Below the pieces are notes generated by a model, which worked only from the letters and a program-made list of their open reading frames with translations, did no database searches and had not been told where the DNA came from. A program made the translations under genes and the position numbers. Positions 22,076 to 35,414 of a stretch of 64,000 bases of DNA are shown in pieces (positions within the stretch are counted from its first letter, which is position 1; each line of letters starts with the position of its first letter). The DNA comes from Prochilodus magdalenae (Eukaryota; Chordata; Actinopteri; Characiformes; Prochilodontidae): NCBI GenBank assembly GCA_024036415.1, contig JAMWET010001196.1, positions 91,001 through 155,000 of the forward strand, written 5' to 3'.

Positions 22076-23294
22076 AAATTCAGGCCATTCTTTATATTAA
22101 CTGTATTATCCAATTATTATCCAGGAACATTATTAACTTATTACCCAGTGAAAGTACATGTTTACCCAGCTAATTATAGAAAATTATATCCCCTATCTAG
22201 AACTCTGAGACTGAGACTGTATGAGCGGTCAGGCTTTAAAAGTAGTATTTCTGGTGTTATGCCTCAGTACTAGTGCCATGTAACCATGTAGGCCAAAAGA
22301 CTGTTTACCTAAAAGCAATCAGATGTTGCTGGGAGCACATTAAGTGAATTACTTGCTGATATAGCTGATCTAAGATCTTTCCATGGCTAATTCAATCCTA
22401 TTAGCGTGTTATTAGCGATAGGGCAGCGTTCCAGGAGGAGGCCTAAGGCGGAGTAAGAAGATTGCATTGTAGTGTTGCATCTGGTGTCCCTGCGGAAGCG
22501 CTGCAGTAGGGCTGCATGACATGGACAAGTTTGATAAAGGTCCTGGATTTCACCCCCGTGTGATAGAAGCCTGTGACAGTGTGGGCATGGTTAGTGAGTA
22601 GTTTGACCGACAGCTCCCTGTCCAACAATCCAATCTCTGCCACTTATGGTGCTCATGTTTGGCCCCGATACACATGGAAAGTTACACACGTCCTTTACTG
22701 CCTACACACGACCACACATCCTTCACATTAGCATGGATGTTAAGCAGTGGCAAGAGTCAGTTTCAGATAACAATGGTGACAGTAGAGGAGTAGAGGCAGC
22801 ACTGTGTGTGGTGGATGAAGAATTCAGAAACTGATGAACGTCTAGCTTGAGCTGTTGGCTACACTGCCCCCATGATTTCCGGTGAAACTGCTTTGTCTGT
22901 ATTCGCAGCTTTCAGAGAACATGCAGAGATATGGAGGAAATGTGTACAGACACGGCGTACAGGCGTATGAGCACTAACTGGACAAAAACAGATTCATACA
23001 GCAATGTGTGAAGAAATGGGCGAATAGATGTACAGATGAACAAACAAATGTGGGAATGAAGGAAGGAAGGAAGGAACAAATGGATAAAGGAATAAACAGG
23101 GGACAGGCAGCTACAAACAGGATATCTAGCTAGCTAACTTTTGGCTATGCTACTTAGCTTTAGCATGATAAGTTAAAACTAGAGTCTGAAACTGCTTGCT
23201 AATGCTAACACGTGTTTACACTGCTGCTTGTACCCGGCTTTTATTGTGATTATAGACAGAGCTGTTTAGGAACTCATATATACAAAATAACCAG

Positions 23295-23358
23295 ATAGAT
23301 AGATGGATGGATGGATGGATGGATGGATGGACAGATGGATAGTTTGGATGAATGGAAG

Positions 23359-23425
<67 letters not shown>

Positions 23426-23451
23426 GGATTGTTTGGATGGATAGTTTGGAT

Positions 23452-23530
<79 letters not shown>

Positions 23531-23580
23531 GGGTAGATGGATAGATGGATAGATGGATTGTTTGGATGGATAGTTTGGAT

Positions 23581-23651
<71 letters not shown>

Positions 23652-23707
23652 GGGTGGATGGATAGTTTGGATGAATTGTTTGGATGGATAGTTTGGATGA
23701 ATGGAAG

Positions 23708-23796
<89 letters not shown>

Positions 23797-23797
23797 G
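23295..23797. repeat. Compound (GATA)n/(GGAT)n array with higher-order unit
   Basis: Four GATA blocks (about 23357-23425, 23453-23530, 23579-23650, 23706-23796) are separated by a linker built from GGATTGTTTGGATGGATAG. The linker-plus-block unit recurs about every 125 bp. Confidence 0.92.
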
Positions 23798-25779
23798 TAG
23801 CTACAGACAGAAGGTTTAGCTAGCTAGCTCTTGACTATGCTAGTTAGCTTTATCTCACCAAGTTTCTCTGAGTCTGAAACTGTTCTGTGTAGGTAGGGCA
23901 AGAGACGTCAGCCTTGTGATTGGTTAGAAAATGCTTACAGAAGCCACACCCAAGATTAGGACTGCCCAGTTCACATGGGAAAGACATTAATAAGACATAC
24001 CTTGTGCATGTATATGTATTTAAAACTCAGAGAGAGAGAATGATCTTCACACTTGGTGTATCCTCACATGCAGCAGAACTGGGTTCAAGGTTTTTGGCTG
24101 GCTTCACCCGGTGAAACGTTCCTGCATCTATTTGCATGTAACAGTAATAAAGGTGTCAGACATGAACCGCTCGCTCACACGTGCTTCTCTAGCATTAAGA
24201 TGCTGCACAGATCGATGCACTGAAATTCCTCGATTCACGTGTATCAAATTTCCGTGGTGATTTCTTAGCAGAGCTTGTTTTTAGTTACTTACTCCTGGGA
24301 GTAACTGTGATGTTGTAATATTCTTCATTCATGTGGAAATGATGTGCACCTCTGAGCCCAGTAAATTTAGTATTACTGTTTTTTGTTTTTTTGTTTTTTT
24401 GCACAGAGGATTTCTTCTGTAATCCGTCCAGCATGTGCTCTGCTCATCTGAGGCTTACGAACCCCTCTGCGCATTGTGTAATACTGTAAATAAGGCCGTT
24501 AGCACCAAAGCCAAGCTATATTACACCCCTTCCTGTGGTGTAACAGCAGAGCACGGATTGTAAAACAGCACGAAGGAAGGAAGAGGAGAAGCTATGTGTT
24601 CTCAGTGCAGTACTGAGAGTTAGAAATTAGGCCTCATCTACTGTATCTGGCCTTGTCGATGACTGGACGAGCTTTTATCTGCATGTGCAAGCTGCTGTGT
24701 AAACTGGACATCTTTGCCTGATGAGTGCGTCTGAGTAAGATTGTGTAAGTCCAGGCATAACTAGCAGAACATGTAAATAGTGTCCCAATGCCTTTCAGTG
24801 TCCTGCTTTGCAAATACACTGCCACGTTATAACAAAACTCAGGTCAGTTATTCCACTGAATGAGAGCGTCTCTGATGACTCATAGAGATCTACTCTATCA
24901 GCCTCAATCACACCAAGTGACTAAGGCGCTCGTGTTTCCTGTTTATCTGCAGAATGTGCATGTGTATATAGAATATTCAGGCCTGACTGGTGTAAGTGTT
25001 TTCCAACAGATCCTGATATTAATTTTAAAAAGCTAAACATTCCTATAACTGACAATATTATTTAATATGGTAAAAAAAAATTAAGCTCAAAACATTAACC
25101 GAGATAGTGAGGCCAATGACAAACAAGCATTTCAAATGACAATAAAACAAATCTTATTTAAAAAGACATGATGCACATTTTTATATCTGCATACATACGA
25201 TATTTGCATTTGCATCTATATGTATGTACATCTGCCTGTTTTGGTTATTAAGACTGATCTGATCTGGTTGCACTATTTTATTTATTGGTTGCACCACCTG
25301 ACTTTTCAGACTCAAAATTAAACAGGCGTTTACTTAGACACCCGTAGAAACCTTTGTCCTTGAATTGGAGTTCATAATTTTAATTATTGATAATGCATAA
25401 TTATAATTTAATGGATCATAATTAAGCATTATTATGATAATTATAGGTTATACTACCGGACATGGTAAACTGAACCACACCAAAAATGTTTTTTGAAAAT
25501 CAGGGCTTGACCGTTCATTTCACTTGGGGTTTCTGTATGATGCACTACCCTGGGCCTTTTATTGTGAAGACATGTCAAAATAAAAGTCCTTTGTTTTTGT
25601 GCCCCCTGACATTTGTAAAAGTAAGAAAAGTTTTCCAGTGAGTTGAGCACCTTCAAAGTTACTTTATTTTGCATTATGGTTTTATTTTAATGTTTTCAGA
25701 CAACAAAGGATGCCAAAATATTTTATTCAGAATTTTATATCACAACATTTTTTTATTTTTTTATTTATTTGATCAAAAT

Positions 25780-26833
25780 ACAGCATCTCACAAAAATGAG
25801 TACACCCCTCACACTTATTAATATTTTATTATAGATTTTCATGGGACAACACTGAAGATATGACACTTTGATACAATGCGTACGCTGTGTCAGTGTACAG
25901 CTTGTATAACAGTGTAAGTTTGCCGTGCCCTCAAAATAACTCAACACATCCCAGCCATTAATGTCTAAACCGCTGGCAACAAAAGTGAGTACACCACTAA
26001 GTGTACCCAATTAGCCATTTTCCCTCCCCTGTGTCATGTGACTTGTTAGCATCACAAGGTCTCAGGTGTAAATGAGGAGCAGGTGTGTTATCGCTCTCAC
26101 ACTCTCTCATACTGGTCACTGGAATTTCAACATGGCACCTCATGGCAAAGAACTCTCTGAGGATCTGAAAAAAGAAGTGTTGCTCTACACAGATGGTCGC
26201 GACTATAAGAAGCTGAGACACGGTGGCCAAGACCATACAGCGGTTTAACAGGACAGGGTCTACTCAGAATATGCGTCGCTATGGTCGACCAGAAGTTGAG
26301 TGCACATGCTCAGCATCAAATCCAAAAGGCTGTCTTTTGAAAATAGGCATAGAATAGAATTCATTGAGGGAACTATGAATGCCAGCACGATCCCCTCCAT
26401 TAGCAAACTGGGCCGCAGGGCAATATTCCAACATGATAATGACCCCAAACACACCTCCAAGACCACCACTGCCTTGCTAAAGACACTGAGGGTAAAGGTG
26501 CAAGACCCTACTGAGCACAAATGGGGCATTCTCAAACAGAAGGTGGAGGAGCACAAGGTCTCTAACATCCAGCAGCTCCACAATGTTGTCCAGTGGCAAC
26601 CTGTGAAGCTCTAGTGAACTCCATGCCCAAGAGAGTTAAGGCAGTTCTGGAAAAGAATAGTGGCCACACAAAATATCGATACTTTGGCTGTGTGTTTGAG
26701 AAATTAAGAGGGCACTGCATATATACATTGTTATACAAGCTGTACACTGACCTTACTTTGTGTTGTTCCATGAAAAGATCTTATAAAATATTTACAATAT
26801 GGCGTGTACTCATGTTTGTGAGATATTGTGTAT
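25780..26833 (+). mobile_element. Internally deleted Tc1/mariner-like transposon
   Basis: Terminal inverted repeats are clear: CAGCATCTCACAAAAATGAG at the left and the complement of CAATATCTCACAAACATGAG at the right, both followed by TACAC. Relics of a transposase read on the + strand: an N-terminal MAPHGKELSEDLKKE at about 26132, the block QHDNDPKHTSKTT holding the second catalytic aspartate (about 26428-26466), and PTEHKWGILKQKV with the final acidic residue. Stops and deletions break the frame. At 1.05 kb it is shorter than intact relatives. It is inactive. Confidence 0.85.
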
Positions 26834-28801
26834 ATAGCTGGATGGTTGCACTGCCTGACACTTTTATAGGCAAAATAAAATAAACAAAAATTAATTTTAT
26901 ATGGATGCACTGACAAACACTTCTCATTTGTATGTGATGTAGATTTTTAAAATTATTTTGGGGTGAAATTATGGCACAAAAACATGCACATCATGCCAAT
27001 AACCCAGTAATAAGCTAAATGTATATCGAATCATTATCGGAAACTTTCCCAGCAAAACCATCGCAATGACTTTCTTTGCATATTCGTCATGCAGAAATGA
27101 AAATCTGAAAATAAGTGCAGTTCCTCGTTAAGGAAACTGACTGTAAGGTGGGTGATTCATTCTTTTCATGTTCAGGCAAATGCCAGTATTTGTTTATTCA
27201 GAGTGCCTTTGCCCTTTAGACTGAAAAAACACATTTAATATATTTAACCAGCGTAGCTGAGCAACTTAACCCCCATGACTTCTTTCAGTTTTAACATCAA
27301 ACAAGCACAAGAAAAGGAAGAAGTGTCACGGTAATATTTAACCGCCAGCCCACAAACCACTCTACCCACATCGCAACTTACAGTTTTAGCTTAAGAGCAC
27401 TGCACTAGTACAGTAACCCGTGACTCTACCACACACCACCACTGGCCTTTTCTTTTCACTGTTCGATTACACTCAGTACATTTTCAGGTACAGGCTGACT
27501 GCAGGAGGGAAGGCACGGTACTTATATAATATAATATATAATATACTGTATAATAATTATAATACTTTGCCAATTAATAATGTATTTGCTGGGTGAAAAT
27601 AATTTGCTAGCCCCACTGTGTACGTTTTGGGGATATGGAGACCTCTGTGCTGGAAATGTGTACACAATGTGTGGAGGTAGAATTTGAAAAGTGGTACTTT
27701 GAACCCGTACCTGGAACAGATGAATCTGAAGATGAGTGAGTGAGTGAGTGAGTGATTTGAAAGAGTGTAAACTAAGACTCATCTTTGCCGACCTTGTCTC
27801 TTAAGGATGTTAGTGAATGATCTACTGTCATCGTTATATCTCCATCCATTTAATACTGCTGTTGATTTTGAGTCCTCTTTTTGCACCTGTGTGTGACGTC
27901 AGTATGTACAGGTATATGCTAAAATCTGACCTGACGATTCATTTATATCCATATCGTATTTGTATGTATCAAAACGCTTTTCCTCAAAGAGGTAGTGATG
28001 GCCAGTATGACAATATTTTACTGTTATCATGATAAATGATTATGTCCCAGTGTCCTTCTCTGAGCATGTGATGAATATCGTCAGTCCAGAACACAGACTA
28101 GCTGCCTGTTTCATTAATAAGTGAATATAATTGATTTGGTGCAGCTCAGTTTGTAAACACTTCATATCTGTACACCCTTTATATTGACTTCCGGGTTTCC
28201 CTGACTCCACTGATCTCCCGAACTCCATTTCCCAGAGTGCATCACCCGATGACATCACACTCACATGGCCTCAGTCAACCAATCACTCACGGTCTAGCTA
28301 GCCAGAGTCTTGATTTCCTCCAGCTGTCTCTCATTACCCAGTCTGTTTATGAACTCCACACACAGGCTTGGTGAAGTTTTCCTGAGCCTGTTAGCACTGC
28401 TGAGTGCTTCCTCAGGTTAACGCTACTCTGGCTTTCGACCTCCTTTTGTTCTCTTGACTCCTCTAGTTGCCTTAGCCTTCTATTTTGGTTGCCTAGCTGT
28501 CTGACTCCTCTGGTTTTGACCTTTGCCTGTCTCTCGACTCTGATCTCGTATTCTTCCTCTGTTATGTTTGGTCGTGCTGTGTTGCTGTGTTTAACTGCCC
28601 AAATGTTAAATCAGCTCATCTGACTTTTAGCTCTGCACGCATCTAGCCAAGTTCCTTGTTCCTGACATATAGCTGTAGGTTTATTTATATTATAGTTCAT
28701 CTTAATGTAAGTTTTATCGCAGGGTGTTTGTCTGTTTCAGCTTATTACTTAGTAGGATAAATAAGTAGGATGATGCATATTGTGGATCTGTGACTGGGCA
28801 T

Positions 28802-29256
28802 ACAGTACCAGTCAAAAGTTTAGAAACAGCTACGCATAGAAGGTTGTATAAAATAGCACTCATGGAATTATACAGTCCACCTTAAAAACCTTCCAGGATG
28901 GAGCTTTACAGTAGGATGAACCAGCTTTCTTACCCTGCAGTGGAGCTGACAGAACAAGGTTTATTACTAAGCAGGTTTGGAGCGATTCTATTGGTCGGTA
29001 TATCATGAATATACACTAACCTGAAAGGATAGCTAGAGCTTTTACACTGTGCAGGAAAAGAGATCAAAGTTTTTACACCACTAAATATATATTAGAGGTG
29101 GAGATATGGAGGAGTATCATACTGTGTACATCAGGAGTAGATGTGGTGTATCAGGATATGGACTGGTTCAGACTCTCATTAGTTGGAGCTGTTCAGTATG
29201 TCCTTAAGATGACCAACACCCATTTAGTTGGGAATGTCTAACCTTTTGATTGGTGC
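28802..29256. mobile_element. Tc1-like MITE (CCAGTCAAAAGTTT ends)
   Basis: The left end CAGTACCAGTCAAAAGTTTA and the right end (complement of ACCAATCAAAAGGTTAGAC) form inverted repeats typical of a widespread fish Tc1 group. About 455 bp, no coding region. Confidence 0.65.
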
Positions 29257-29680
29257 GAGATGGAGATATAATATACCTGTATCCTCCATCCCATTAACAA
29301 ATCCGAAGTGTTTTCATTTAACCCCAGTTCCAGGAACTGCTTTAATGATGTGGTGTCAGTAATGTAATTCCATAGGGTTTTACATCCTCTAAACTAGAAA
29401 GCAAGTGCAACAACTCAGTGGCTCAGTCAATGGCTTGCCAGGCTAATCCTTTCTATTTTAAGAGCTGACTAGGCCACAGATTACTCCAGCATGAGACACA
29501 TATCTCTGTCCAAGCTGAGAGAGGGGAATAAAGGACCTGCTGCTGGAGAGACTCTCAGCAGCTGATGCCCCAAATCACAACAGCCTACACAGGGATGGGC
29601 AATGTGACTATAATAGAGCTCTGTAACACAAAAGCATTTGTCACAAAACAGGCTTTAGTCCTCATGTACTGAGTTGGGAT

Positions 29681-30290
29681 ATACACTCATCATCAAAATA
29701 ATAGTTGCACCCAGAAGGAAGAGTCAGATTGCAATGCTATTTGAATTTATTGAGCTACACATACAGAAGTAGTGTCTCTCAGTTTGCTGTTGAGCCGCCA
29801 TGTTTGTTATTCCAGAAGTCCGGGCATGGAGCTGTAGAGGCTCCTAATGGTGTCCTGTGATAATCCATCACATGCAGCTTGAACATCCTCACACAGTTCC
29901 TGCAGATGGTGCGGTAGGGGTGGAGGTGGAATGACACCATATGATTAGACACCCCGCTGCCATTCTGAGTCTCCATGACAGTCTGGCACAACACCATTGC
30001 AGACTCTTGTGGCACTTATGTGGACAGTCGTCATAACGATCATGTAGTCATATTTTAATGGTGCTGGCACCAACAGGATGACTCATGGAGGGCACCACTG
30101 CTTACTGGATGTTCGCAATCGTGGATGTTGGGTCAGTCAGGTACAGTGATAAGGCCCGTCCTTGCTTATGTCACATGTGCAACCGAGCGTGAAACTTGGA
30201 TCATCTGCATGTCTCACAATGTCAAACCTAACCACCGAGGTTCACTCCTGTCGGTTGATTCCTTCAGGGTCCAAAAATTGATTGAGTGCA
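29681..30290 (-). mobile_element. Tc1-like family T relic, copy 1
   Basis: The left terminus CACTCATCATCAAAATAATA is followed by GTTGCACCCAGAAGGA. The right end holds CACTCCTGTCGGTTGATTCC. The minus strand keeps a C-terminal transposase stretch (HLHPYRTICRNCVRM). The rest is deleted. Confidence 0.75.
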
Positions 30291-30715
30291 TCAGCAACTG
30301 GTGTATTGGTTGTAAGCCCACCATGACATCATCTTATTTTGTAAATTTATATTAACGAATTCTCAGATTTCACCTCCCGTTTCTTCTCAGTTTGTCTATA
30401 TTTACAAATATTTAACACAAAGCATTTAATGGTGACCCTGTTTTGCTGGTGAATTTTCCTGTTCCAACTTGTATACAAAGCTAAAATAAAAAATACATAT
30501 AGTATTAAATAAATATATTTAATTTTTATATTTAATACATAAAGTATTAAATATGTAAAGTCTTATTTTGCAACATGGTTTTTTATTTCGAAGTTTTCAA
30601 ACATAAAATCACACCTACTTTAGGGGTTTCGATTCACTTTAGCACTCTGTATTGATTCTCAGAAACACAGTATGGATTTTAACCTAATGGTTTATATGTA
30701 ATATGTGGTGTGTGT

Positions 30716-30970
30716 ATATTGTCGCTGTCCAAAGAAAAACAAGTATCTCCAAAATGGCAACTTTACAGGAGAGGCCAAAAACCTCATTTAACTTTAATGC
30801 AAGTCAATGGAACCAGGCGTCTTTCCAAACAGTTTTGGGCCACTTCGGTTGGTCTGTTCACCATGAGATTCTCACTCGGTGTAAACAGCAGCTGGTGTGT
30901 TCAAATGATGCATAAAAGTAAAAATGGACAAAAGTGGAGATACGTGTTTTTCATTGGACAGCGACGATAT
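30716..30970 (+). mobile_element. MITE M1 copy C (255 bp, best inverted repeats)
   Basis: The left end ATATTGTCGCTGTCCAAAGA and the right end (complement ATATCGTCGCTGTCCAATGA) match over about 38 bp, both continuing AAAACA(A/C)GTATCTCC. No reading frame of note. Confidence 0.82.
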
Positions 30971-31105
30971 GTTGTGAGAGCAGGGTTGTAATCATCAGCC
31001 ATTAAACTCTTACACTCCAGTGTAAACAGATAGCATAAGGGTGCACTACTAACATTAGCATTAGCAAACCTAGCTAATTAGTTGATATTTTTCCATTATG
31101 ACAGT

Positions 31106-31111
<6 letters not shown>

Positions 31112-31151
<40 letters not shown>
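31112..31151. repeat. (AT)n microsatellite
   Basis: About 20 AT dinucleotides. Confidence 0.93.
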
Positions 31152-31155
<4 letters not shown>

Positions 31156-32929
31156 CCACAGTATATTGACTTACATTATACTCCTGTTGTAGTCTGTGAT
31201 TCATGATATGTATTGTTTTGCTGATATTTAATATTGGTGAATATTATGTATGTTTTTGAGGTGTTTCTTCAACATGCCAAACAAGCGATGTCCTCCAGTG
31301 TTGCCAAAAGTCTGCATAAATCATTGTAGAGAAACTTGTTGATTTGGATTTCTTTACAGTGGTGGTGATGGGAACCAGGGATGCCCATATCTACATCAAA
31401 GATAAATCAGATTTTTATTTAAAAAATACATTTTATTTTTAATGCTATTTTATTTACTATCCAAAACCACCAGTGAACCTACACACGTAATATTGATCAT
31501 GGTCAAATTTTGTCTAGGCATTTTGCCTCATAGCGGCCTGTATGTACCTCTCCTCCATTCAAAATGCACATCATCTTCACTTAAAACTCATAAAAGTCAT
31601 AAAAGAGTCATCCAGTCATCAGGCAGCATATTAGAAACCATTTTGTGTAACAGCTTTGTTCTGTGAAGGAACTCTTGGAGGCACTGAAATCCTCAGCCGT
31701 CTGGTTTCTGTTACCACCACTGTTGACAATTATGACTCATCAAGTTTCTCTGGAGTCCAACAGAGTATAGCACTTTACATCCACCCAATGACTTCATGAC
31801 TTCATTTTCATCCCAGGCACTGAATAATAGAGACATGTTGGAGCATCAGTGGCGTTCACCTTTAATTAGCTTTGAATTGTATTTCGTTAAAATAGCCGCT
31901 CGTTTTTTCCTGAGCTTCGGCCTACTCTACCTCTGCACAAGACCCTGGTGATCACAGATGTATTGGTCTTCACATGCGTTTTATTAGAATGCATCAATCA
32001 GCCGTCAACCAGTTTTGACACCTGTGTGACAAGAGTGAGTCTCAGACGCACGGGAGATTTACTGGCAGCGACTCAGAGCGCACCCCGCGCCTCCTGCGCT
32101 CCTTGCCTGGGCCGTGTAAAGCACCATCGTTTGGGGTTATTTTTAGGCAGCTGCCTACAGCTGTATGTCTGTGATGAGAGGCTGCTGACATGCCGCTCCA
32201 CAATACACACTGTTCACGCTTAACTAGGACAGACTGGCTGGAAAGACAGCAGGAGACACGCCAGTGGGCTCAACAAACAGACGCAGTGGTGAGCAGAGAT
32301 TGATAAGGGATTATGTGCAGAGTCTACACTTAACGCTGCACAGCACTTCTCTCGATCCTTACTCAGGCTTATGAAGACTGGAGGCTAAATTTGCCTTCTG
32401 GCTCGAGTTTGATGAGGACTGCAAACAGACTGAGCATAAAGGATCCCGTATTACATAATGCATTCACAAGGAACGCTTTAGTGTGCTCAGATTTACACAG
32501 GTTTCCTCTTTCTCTCCTCCAAGTGTAGCTAGTCAGCCATGTTTGCTTTGCTCTGGAGCTACACAGCTAACATGCAGGCCTAATGGAAGCTTACAGTCAC
32601 TAGCCAGCATGTGCAAACCACATACCCAAATCGTCTCTTACTATACCATGTACACTGTGCATTAAAACCTATATTAGGTATACGTCACTGTATCTAAACC
32701 TTCTGTCCATTTTATCAGCTAGACGCACCATATAGACACAAATACAGGCTGTCGTTCATCTTTCAGTGTGGGAAGGTCCCTGTGCCTCCAGGGTTTTACA
32801 GGCCCCCATAATATCTCTATAGATACATGCAGATTACCTAGGAAAGTGTTCCCAAGGTCCCTAAAGGTCATACACATTAAAACAAGACATGGGTTTTACA
32901 ACTGAACTGCACCCTGCATACTTCTTTAA

Positions 32930-33065
32930 TTGTCAGGACCACCACCAGAGCAGGTGTTATGTGGGTGGTGTATCTTTGACGTCCTGGTGTGAGTGGATCA
33001 GAAACAGGAGTGCTGCTGGAAACCTCAGTGTCACTGCTGGACTGGGAATAGTACATCATCCAAAA
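32930..33065. mobile_element. R2 element fragment
   Basis: ACCACCACCAGAGCAGGTGT and TCAGTGTCACTGCTGGACTG in the same order as in 2565-2785; the middle is shortened. A further small R2 piece (ACCTGCTCTGTGGTGGTCC) lies at about 33975-34045. Confidence 0.6.
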
Positions 33066-34239
33066 CTATTAATAAAAACTATTTTGACAGTTTTATTTGT
33101 TTGGGGCGATAACAAAAATAAAGCAAGTAATCCATTTTAGTAATACTAGCTTAGCATAAATACCTTTAGCATAAGGAAACAATAAAACCGTTTGGTAACG
33201 CATGTTTTTCCAAAATTATTTTACCTTATGCGACTTTCAAAAGTTCCAGCTACAACAATCCACATGTGTGGAGTGAGTTGCTTGTTGCTGCTTCCTCTAT
33301 GGATGAGAACAGTAAAGGCATATCCGCTGAAAGACTCTGTAGTGATCTGTAGTGGATTCTTTAGGCTAACATGCCTCTGCCGATTGGTAGAGAATGCACA
33401 ATCAGGGTTAGGCTCAACACCTTCTTCATTAAGATATAGCAACTCAAAATGTGCTCTACCAAAATGTTGAGCATAATGTTAAAGGGTTACCTTAGAAACT
33501 GTATCTATGTGAGGAGAACGAATGAGATGTAACAACATTGTACAAGGACACTTTGCCAGTCTAACAACTTGCCTGATTTTCTAAGAGTTTGATTAAAAGA
33601 GAGCTGTTACCCATTTCCTGAGCTCAACAGAAAAGGCAAAGACACAAGATCCGAATGAATGTGTGCTGGACTGCATTACCATGGTAGCTAGCATCAGCGG
33701 CATTATGGTGCCAGCAAACTTCCCTAATCACCGGAGGGTATTTCTCACACTGAACATGCTGCACAGTGTCAGAACCACAAAAGTGAAACTACTTGACTTC
33801 ATAAACAGTTTCCAGGAAGGTGTGGTGATTTAGGCATGCAGTAGTTTCCTCAGTTCTAAGCAGGAATGTCCCTTTGTTTACAGGGCTGGACATTCCCAAG
33901 GCCCTGTATTCCATCAGCTCTTTATATGGTAGAATGGTAAAGTGTTCCTTGGTTTGGGTCCTGGGGTCTCTAGAAGACCCACCACTTTAGTAATACCTGC
34001 TCTGTGGTGGTCCTGTTGTGGTAAGTGGAGCTGTTAAAATAGACATTGTGGATACAAGGTGCTTGGTAAGTGTCCAAACATGAGGGAGGGTCTTTGAGCA
34101 TGCTTAACATTTTTGGTGGGCAACCAGGGGTTTAAAAGTACTAACTTAAACAGCATATAAATAAAATAAAATATATAAATATATTATAAATATATAAATA
34201 ATAAATAATATATTATAATATATAAAACATAAAAATATA

Positions 34240-34710
34240 AAAGTGGAGCAAATAAGTATACCAGACAAAAATGATTCACATTTGGCACCTGAAGGTGGCG
34301 CTGTACGAGGATTATGGGGCTATAAATACCTGCGGGGTGTGAGTGACGGGATCCATAGATTGAGAAGAGGTGGTACAGTACAGGGAATGTCTCGCTCCAT
34401 GTGTGGTAAATGGCTCCAGAGCAGATGTTAATGATTGGCTAAAAGGAGGGACTGCATGTGGGCGTGGCCAAAGACCATAGTATGAAGGAAGTAGCTGAAT
34501 CTGCAGGTGTATGGAAGCGTACGGTTATACGGGTCTACCAGCAGTGGCTAAAATCCCAGTCTACAGGGAATTCTCCTCGGAACTGTGCCAGGGAAGGCTT
34601 CAACCAAATCTGGACCAACTGCACAATTCTTTGATGCAAGAGTGTCTGAACACTGATGTGGCTACATCCAGAAACTTGTCCCAACCATGCAAAATCCAGC
34701 CACAGCTGGT
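34240..34710 (+). mobile_element. Tc1-like relic, opposite-strand relative of 13878-14605
   Basis: It carries GGCGCTGTACGAG, GTGTGAGTGACGGGATCCAT, TGGAAGCGTACGGTTATACG and AATTCTCCTCGGAACTGTGC, the reverse complements of blocks at 13.9-14.6 kb in the matching order. It has a single copy of the block duplicated there. Confidence 0.55.
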
Positions 34711-34782
34711 ATTGTTGCTTGTGGTGGTATCACATGCTATTAGGTTCGTTTCAGGCACAGGTGACACATTGTTTGTCTGAGA

Positions 34783-34783
34783 A

Positions 34784-34863
<80 letters not shown>

Positions 34864-34875
34864 AGATAGATAGAT
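34783..34875. repeat. (TA)n then (GATA)n microsatellite
   Basis: About 36 TA units followed by a short TATG/GATA run. Confidence 0.95.
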
Positions 34876-35284
34876 ACGAGTGAAAGTCATAAAGCACCCA
34901 CATTTAAATATTAAAAATATGTGCGGTTATTAATGTGCAGCACTGGTCCTCACACAATTTGCTTAATCCTGTGGTCAGATTCTAAAAATTATTAAAGTAT
35001 TTAAAAAAAACATATTTAGAACAATGTTAGAGGCTACAGATTATCATACAGGATGTTTCTCCAAAGATTAGTATAATTTTGGGTTAGCCATATTTAGGGT
35101 CATGATCAATAAAGACACATGAAGCAGGTCCAGACACAGTCATGACATAAGGCCTATCAGGCGACTGTTTAAACACCCTGCTTTATGTTCTACATAATAA
35201 TGAGGTAATCAGATGTTATCCTCCAGTCTGCTCCGTCATTTTATCAACACAGTAAAGCCCTGAATGTGTGTGTTGGCTCCGCAG

Positions 35285-35414
35285 AACGGGTTGATGGTGG
35301 CCTGTTATCACGGCTACGTGGACATAGTCATCGCACTCTCTGCCTGCCCTCATTTGGATGTGAACTGGCAGGACAACGAGGGCAACACCGCCCTCATCAC
35401 AGCTGCCCAGGCAG
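35285..35414 (+). CDS. ankrd33b: ankrd33b coding exon 2 (ankyrin repeats)
   Basis: This 130-nt exon encodes residues 146-188 and the first base of the Gly189 codon. It is bounded by acceptor CTCCGCAG and donor GTAAGC. It enters in phase 0 from exon 1 and leaves in phase 1, matching exon 3. The peptide carries the ankyrin helices [20 protein letters not shown] and the start of the next repeat, [18 protein letters not shown], which are close to the mammalian ANKRD33B core as I know it. The ankyrin fold suggests a protein-protein interaction role. The donor GTAAGC is strong. Confidence 0.92.

Larger units (their letters stand above)
13351..35284 (+). other. ankrd33b: ankrd33b intron 1
   Basis: A 21.9-kb intron between the GTGAGT donor and the CCGCAG acceptor. 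It contains the repeats listed separately. Stretches with nothing recognisable include about 18.85-19.7 kb, 22.1-23.2 kb, 23.9-25.7 kb, 26.9-28.7 kb, 31.2-32.9 kb and 33.1-33.9 kb. These are ordinary AT-rich intron sequence with only short chance reading frames. Confidence 0.85.

Noticed and set aside
26132..26614. A functional Tc1 transposase gene
   Set aside because: Stops and deletions remove most of the catalytic domain; only fragments around the second and third acidic residues remain.
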